Of a stretch of DNA of 64,000 nt, positions 60,829 through 64,000 are shown one piece after another. The position numbers and the translations under genes were made by a program. Under the pieces are notes generated by a model. It saw only the letters and a program-made list of their open reading frames with translations. It made no database searches and was not told the DNA's origin. The stretch is from Candidatus Limnocylindrales bacterium (GTDB taxonomy: Bacteria > Desulfobacterota > Binatia > UBA1149 > CAITLU01): contig DASPNR010000030.1 in assembly GCA_035626395.1 (NCBI GenBank), positions 124,001-188,000 of the forward strand, read 5' to 3'. The first letter of the stretch is position 1. The number at the start of each line of letters is the position of its first letter.

Positions 60829-61735
60829 CGTCCTCACGCGCCGTCTCCAGGTCGCGCACCGTCGTGCATCCGAGCTGACGCAGGCGCTCGATCGTCTCCT
60901 GCACCAGCGTCTCGGGCGTGGACGCCCCCGCCGTAAGTCCCACGCTGACGATGCCCTCGAGCCAGTCCGGCTCGATGTCGCCGGCGCATTCGATTAGGCG
61001 CGCCCTGGCTCCGCTGTTGCGTGCCACTTCGACCAGGCGGTTGGCATTACTGGAGGTGGGCGAGCCGATCACCAGCACCAGTTCGCTCGCCCGTGCCAGC
61101 TCCTTGACGGCGGTCTGGCGGTTCTGCGTCGCGTAGCAGATGTCGTCCTTCTTGGGTGTGCGCGCGTGCGGGAACCGCCTCTGGATCGCCTCCACCACCT
61201 CGCGCGTATCGTCGACCGACAGCGTCGTCTGCGTGACGACGGCGACCGGAGTGTCCGCCGGCAGCGCGAGCCGCTCGACGTCGGCGACGGTCTCCACCAG
61301 ATGCATGCGGTCGGGTGCGTGCCCGAGCGTTCCCTCCACCTCGACGTGGCCGCGGTGGCCGATGAGCAGGATCTGGAAGTCCTGGCGCGCGAAGCGCAGC
61401 GCTTCCATGTGAACCTTGGTGACGAGCGGGCAGGTTGCGTCGATGACGCGCAGGCCCGCGCCGGAGGCGCCGGCGCGCACTTCGGGCGAGACGCCGTGGG
61501 CCGAGAAGATCAGAAGGCTGCCGGCCGGAACGTCGGCCAGATCGTCGACGAAGATCGCGCCGCGCTCGCGCAGACGGTCGCAGACGTGACGATTGTGCAC
61601 GATCTCATGGCGCACGTAGACGGGCGGCCCGTAGTGGTCGAGCACCAGGTCGACGATCTCGATGGCGTAGGAGACGCCGGCGCAGAAGCCGCGAGGGCTT
61701 GCCACCAGCAGTTGTCGTGCGGCTTCCGTGCTCAT
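60755..61735 (-). CDS. ispH: 4-hydroxy-3-methylbut-2-enyl diphosphate reductase IspH
   Basis: 326 aa from ATG 61735. It catalyses the last step of the MEP isoprenoid pathway. Iron-sulfur ligands are Cys18 (RGFCAGV), Cys102 (DATCPLV) and Cys200 (DDICYATQNRQ). The proton-transfer Glu lies in HVEVEGTLG. HEIVHN, FSAHGVSP, TQTTLSVDDT, GSPTSSNANRLVEVA and LTAGASTPE are all conserved. The frame stays open upstream but homology starts near the ATG. The C-terminal tail overlaps the mutY 3' end by 74 bp. It indicates the non-mevalonate route in this organism. Confidence 0.97.
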   Translation of the reverse strand: MSTEAARQLLVASPRGFCAGVSYAIEIVDLVLDHYGPPVYVRHEIVHNRHVCDRLRERGAIFVDDLADVPAGSLLIFSAHGVSPEVRAGASGAGLRVIDATCPLVTKVHMEALRFARQDFQILLIGHRGHVEVEGTLGHAPDRMHLVETVADVERLALPADTPVAVVTQTTLSVDDTREVVEAIQRRFPHARTPKKDDICYATQNRQTAVKELARASELVLVIGSPTSSNANRLVEVARNSGARARLIECAGDIEPDWLEGIVSVGLTAGASTPETLVQETIERLRQLGCTTVRDLETAREDVTFALPREMRSIAAAQESRSRAGS

Positions 61736-61825
61736 GCGAACGCGCAGGCTGACATGCCCGCTGCCGGCAGACAAGCAGCCGTTCCACCTGCCACCGCCCC
61801 GATTGGCCTGACGCGCGGCGGTTGG

Positions 61826-61831
61826 CATGAT
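61826..61831 (+). promoter_or_regulatory. Possible -10 box (CATGAT) for the DUF3604 gene
   Basis: CATGAT ends 8 nt before ATG 61840, with no Shine-Dalgarno sequence between (GGCGCCAC). The weakest of the leaderless-type candidates in this window. Confidence 0.25.
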
Positions 61832-61839
61832 GGCGCCAC

Positions 61840-64000
61840 ATGCAAAGCATCGCACGGTACGCGTCGCTGCCGGCAGCGCTGGGGCTCGCCTGTCTCTTCG
61901 CAGGCTGCGAGGGCAAATCCCAGGGCCCCGGCACCATCGAAGGCAAGGCACTCCCTGTCGAAGTGGTGGCCGCGCGCGGCATCGTCGAGGCCAAGGCGGC
62001 CACGGCCATCGCCAAGCGGGTCAAGGCGGATCTTCCCGAAAAGCAGATCCTCTTCGGCGACCTCCACGTTCACACGACCTACTCGGCCGACGCGTTCATG
62101 ATGAGCCTGCCGATCATGCAGGGCGAAGGCGTTCATCCGGTCGCGGACGCCTGCGACTTCGCGCGCTACTGCTCCTCGCTCGACTTCTGGAGCATCAACG
62201 ATCACGCCGAGTCGATCACTCCCAAGCGCTGGCGCGAGACGATCGATTCGATCCGCCAGTGCAACGCCATCGCCGGAGATCCGGCCTCGCCGGACGTCGT
62301 CGCCTATCTGGGCTGGGAGTGGACGCAGATCGGCCTTACCGCCGAAGAGCACTACGGTCACCGCAACGTGATTCTCAAGGATCTCGACGACGGCAAGATC
62401 ACGCGCCGTCCGATCGCGGCCTCGGCATTCAGCGGACAGGCCATGCGCGACGCGCCGCCGTGGAACGTGCGCTATCTGCTTCCGCACCTGGATTGGGCCA
62501 ACCGGCATCGCTACTACGATCTTCTGAAGTTCCAGGACGAGACGCGCGAGACGCCTGTTTGTCAGGCCGGCGTCGATACCAAGAGCCTGCCCGACGACTG
62601 CATGGAGTTCGCCGCCACGCCGGCCGAGCTGCTCGAGAAGCTGGCGCAGTCCGGCGTGGAAAGCATGGTCATCCCGCACGGCACGACCTGGGGCATCTAC
62701 ACGCCGCCCGGCTATACCTTCGACAAGTCGCTGGCAGGCAGGCAGCACGACGAAGAGCAGCAGCGCTTGATCGAAGTGTTCTCGGGGCACGGCAATTCCG
62801 AGGAGCACCGGCCGTGGCGCGAGGCAACGCGCGATGAGCAGGGACGCCTGGCATGCCCGGAGCCGACGGCGGAATACGAGCCCTGCTGCTGGCGCGCCGG
62901 CGAGATCATCCGCTCGCGCTGCGCCGATCCGCAGTCGGCGGAGTGCCAGCGGCGTGTCGAGCAGGCGCGCGCCGATTATCTGGCGGCGGGAGCATCGGGA
63001 CGCCTGAGCGTGCCGGGCGCCGACGTGCCGGAGTGGGGCGCGTGCGGCGTGTGCCGCGACTGCTACCTGCCGTCGTTCGAGTATCGGGCGGGCGGCGCGG
63101 TGCAGTACATCATGGCGCTGAGCAATTTCGAGGATCCGGCCAAGCCGCGGCGGTTCCACTTCGGCTTCATCGCCTCCAGCGACAACCACTCGGCCAGGCC
63201 CGGCACCGGCTACAAGGAGTTCGATCGCCAGGAGCATACCGAGTCGTTCGGTCCGCGCAGCTCGTTCTGGCGCGATCAGTCGCGCCCCCTCGGCGATCCC
63301 GAGGAGACCTCGCTGCAGATCGATCCCAATGGCGGCGGCCGTTTCCAGCGCTTCCAGCTCCTGGACTTCGAGCGCGGCTCCTCGTTCTTCTACACCGGCG
63401 GCCTGGTGGCCGTGCATTCGCCGGGACGCGACCGCGACTCGATCTGGAACGCGCTCGAAAGCCGCGAGGTCTACGGAACCAGCGGCGAGCGCATCCTGCT
63501 GTGGTTCGACATGATCAACTCGCCCACGGGCAAGGTGGCGATGGGCTCGCAGGTGCAGTTCTCGGCGCGGCCGCGCTTCCGCGTGCGTGCGGTGGGCAGC
63601 CTCAAGCAGAAGCCGGGCTGCCCGGATCACGCAGCGAGCGGGCTTTCGGCCGAGCGCCTGCAGAAGCTGTGCGGCGGCGAGTGCTACAACCCCACCGACG
63701 AGCGCTACCGCATCAAGCGGCTCGAGATCGTGCGCATCCAGCCGCAGACGCGGCCTGACGAGCCGGTCGAGGAGCTGATCCAGGATCCGTGGAAGACCAT
63801 TCCGTGCTCCGGTGAACGCATCGGGTGCGTGGCAGAGTTCGAGGACTTCGACTTCCCGGCCGAGCGTCGCGACACGCTCTACTACGTGCGTGCGCTGCAG
63901 GAGGCGACGCCGACCGTCAACGCCGGCAATCTGCGCTGCCGGACCGACGAGACCGGCAAGTGCGTCAGCATCGACCCCTGCTACGGCGACTGGCGGACCG
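61840..64000 (+). CDS. DUF3604 lipoprotein (partial, runs off the right edge)
   Basis: At least 720 aa, open at the window end. A lipoprotein signal with lipobox LFAGC (Cys23) precedes a PHP-like metallophosphoesterase fold typical of DUF3604: FGDLHVHTTYSADA (His76, His78) near residue 73, DFWSINDHAE near 118, MVIPHGTTWG, and FIASSDNHSARPGTGYKE. These supply the usual metal-binding His/Asp set. Several extra cysteine pairs (CCWRAGE, CGVCRDCYLP) suggest disulfides in the periplasm or at the outer membrane. The substrate of DUF3604 proteins is not known. Divergent from ispH. Confidence 0.9.
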   Translation, partial: MQSIARYASLPAALGLACLFAGCEGKSQGPGTIEGKALPVEVVAARGIVEAKAATAIAKRVKADLPEKQILFGDLHVHTTYSADAFMMSLPIMQGEGVHPVADACDFARYCSSLDFWSINDHAESITPKRWRETIDSIRQCNAIAGDPASPDVVAYLGWEWTQIGLTAEEHYGHRNVILKDLDDGKITRRPIAASAFSGQAMRDAPPWNVRYLLPHLDWANRHRYYDLLKFQDETRETPVCQAGVDTKSLPDDCMEFAATPAELLEKLAQSGVESMVIPHGTTWGIYTPPGYTFDKSLAGRQHDEEQQRLIEVFSGHGNSEEHRPWREATRDEQGRLACPEPTAEYEPCCWRAGEIIRSRCADPQSAECQRRVEQARADYLAAGASGRLSVPGADVPEWGACGVCRDCYLPSFEYRAGGAVQYIMALSNFEDPAKPRRFHFGFIASSDNHSARPGTGYKEFDRQEHTESFGPRSSFWRDQSRPLGDPEETSLQIDPNGGGRFQRFQLLDFERGSSFFYTGGLVAVHSPGRDRDSIWNALESREVYGTSGERILLWFDMINSPTGKVAMGSQVQFSARPRFRVRAVGSLKQKPGCPDHAASGLSAERLQKLCGGECYNPTDERYRIKRLEIVRIQPQTRPDEPVEELIQDPWKTIPCSGERIGCVAEFEDFDFPAERRDTLYYVRALQEATPTVNAGNLRCRTDETGKCVSIDPCYGDWRT

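Noticed and set aside
61732..63630. 632-codon minus-strand frame over the DUF3604 gene
   Set aside because: The plus frame encodes the HxH, DH and DNH metal motifs of DUF3604 with a lipobox; the minus frame has no recognisable features.

Overview
The window is a contiguous stretch of high-GC bacterial chromosome with about 50 protein genes. I see no rRNA, tRNA, CRISPR array, prophage or insertion sequence. The organism looks like an uncultured Gram-negative lineage of the former Deltaproteobacteria (Myxococcota or Candidatus Binatota type). Reasons: very high GC, outer-membrane barrel proteins, lipoproteins, cysteine-rich DUF4215 repeats, FG-GAP proteins, dockerin-like modules in secreted proteins, and a complete Bat (VWA/MoxR) operon. 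The taxonomy is an inference from gene content, not from a marker gene.

Layout. 0-7 kb: two very large secreted proteins. One has twelve DUF4215 repeats plus an EGF-like module and a beta-helix; the other is a CLCA-like VWA protein with a degenerate metalloprotease motif. They are separated by a repeat-rich spacer. 6.9-9.2 kb: an overlapping operon of a CDF metal exporter, MscL with a zinc-ribbon tail, a GNAT and a small membrane protein. 9.5-11.5 kb: tandem paralogous outer-membrane proteins behind a good sigma70-type promoter. 11.6-18.4 kb: alpha/beta hydrolase, M18 aminopeptidase, double GNAT coupled to an Old Yellow Enzyme, di-haem cytochrome, and a 63-aa protein. 18.5-21.7 kb: a large AAA/TPR signalling protein. 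21.8-23.1 kb: an ECF sigma factor and ChrR-type anti-sigma pair with a perfect ECF11-type -35 element upstream. 23.2-29.9 kb: four secreted proteins, three carrying the same cysteine-bracketed dockerin-like module.

29.9-31.3 kb: GreB and an HCCA-isomerase-like protein. 31.4-43.9 kb (minus strand): moxR, DUF58, DUF4381-like, batA, a batB-batC fusion, batD, batE, then two GT8-like proteins, nearly all overlapping or closely spaced and therefore probably one operon. 44.2-48.6 kb: a 58-aa zinc-ribbon protein, a coupled PhyH/polysaccharide-deacetylase pair and an FG-GAP secreted protein. 48.9-52.0 kb: patatin phospholipase, lipoprotein and acyltransferase 3. 52.1-55.6 kb: cupin, crotonase, O-methyltransferase and a class-C serine hydrolase. 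55.6-61.7 kb: a repeat-bearing spacer, an S11 peptidase with a SPOR domain, aldo/keto reductase divergent from a TetR regulator, MutY, and IspH overlapping it tail to tail. The window ends inside a DUF3604 lipoprotein.

Themes. (1) Heavy investment in secreted, cysteine-rich, calcium-loop proteins. (2) Tight translational coupling by ATGA/GTGA/TTGA overlaps. (3) Several genes lack a Shine-Dalgarno sequence and have a TATAAT-like hexamer ending 6-8 nt before the start codon, suggesting frequent leaderless transcripts. (4) A hairpin-forming intergenic element occurs at 3.3 kb and twice, inverted, at 55.6-55.9 kb. Long open frames antisense to these genes are GC-rich shadows and are not annotated.
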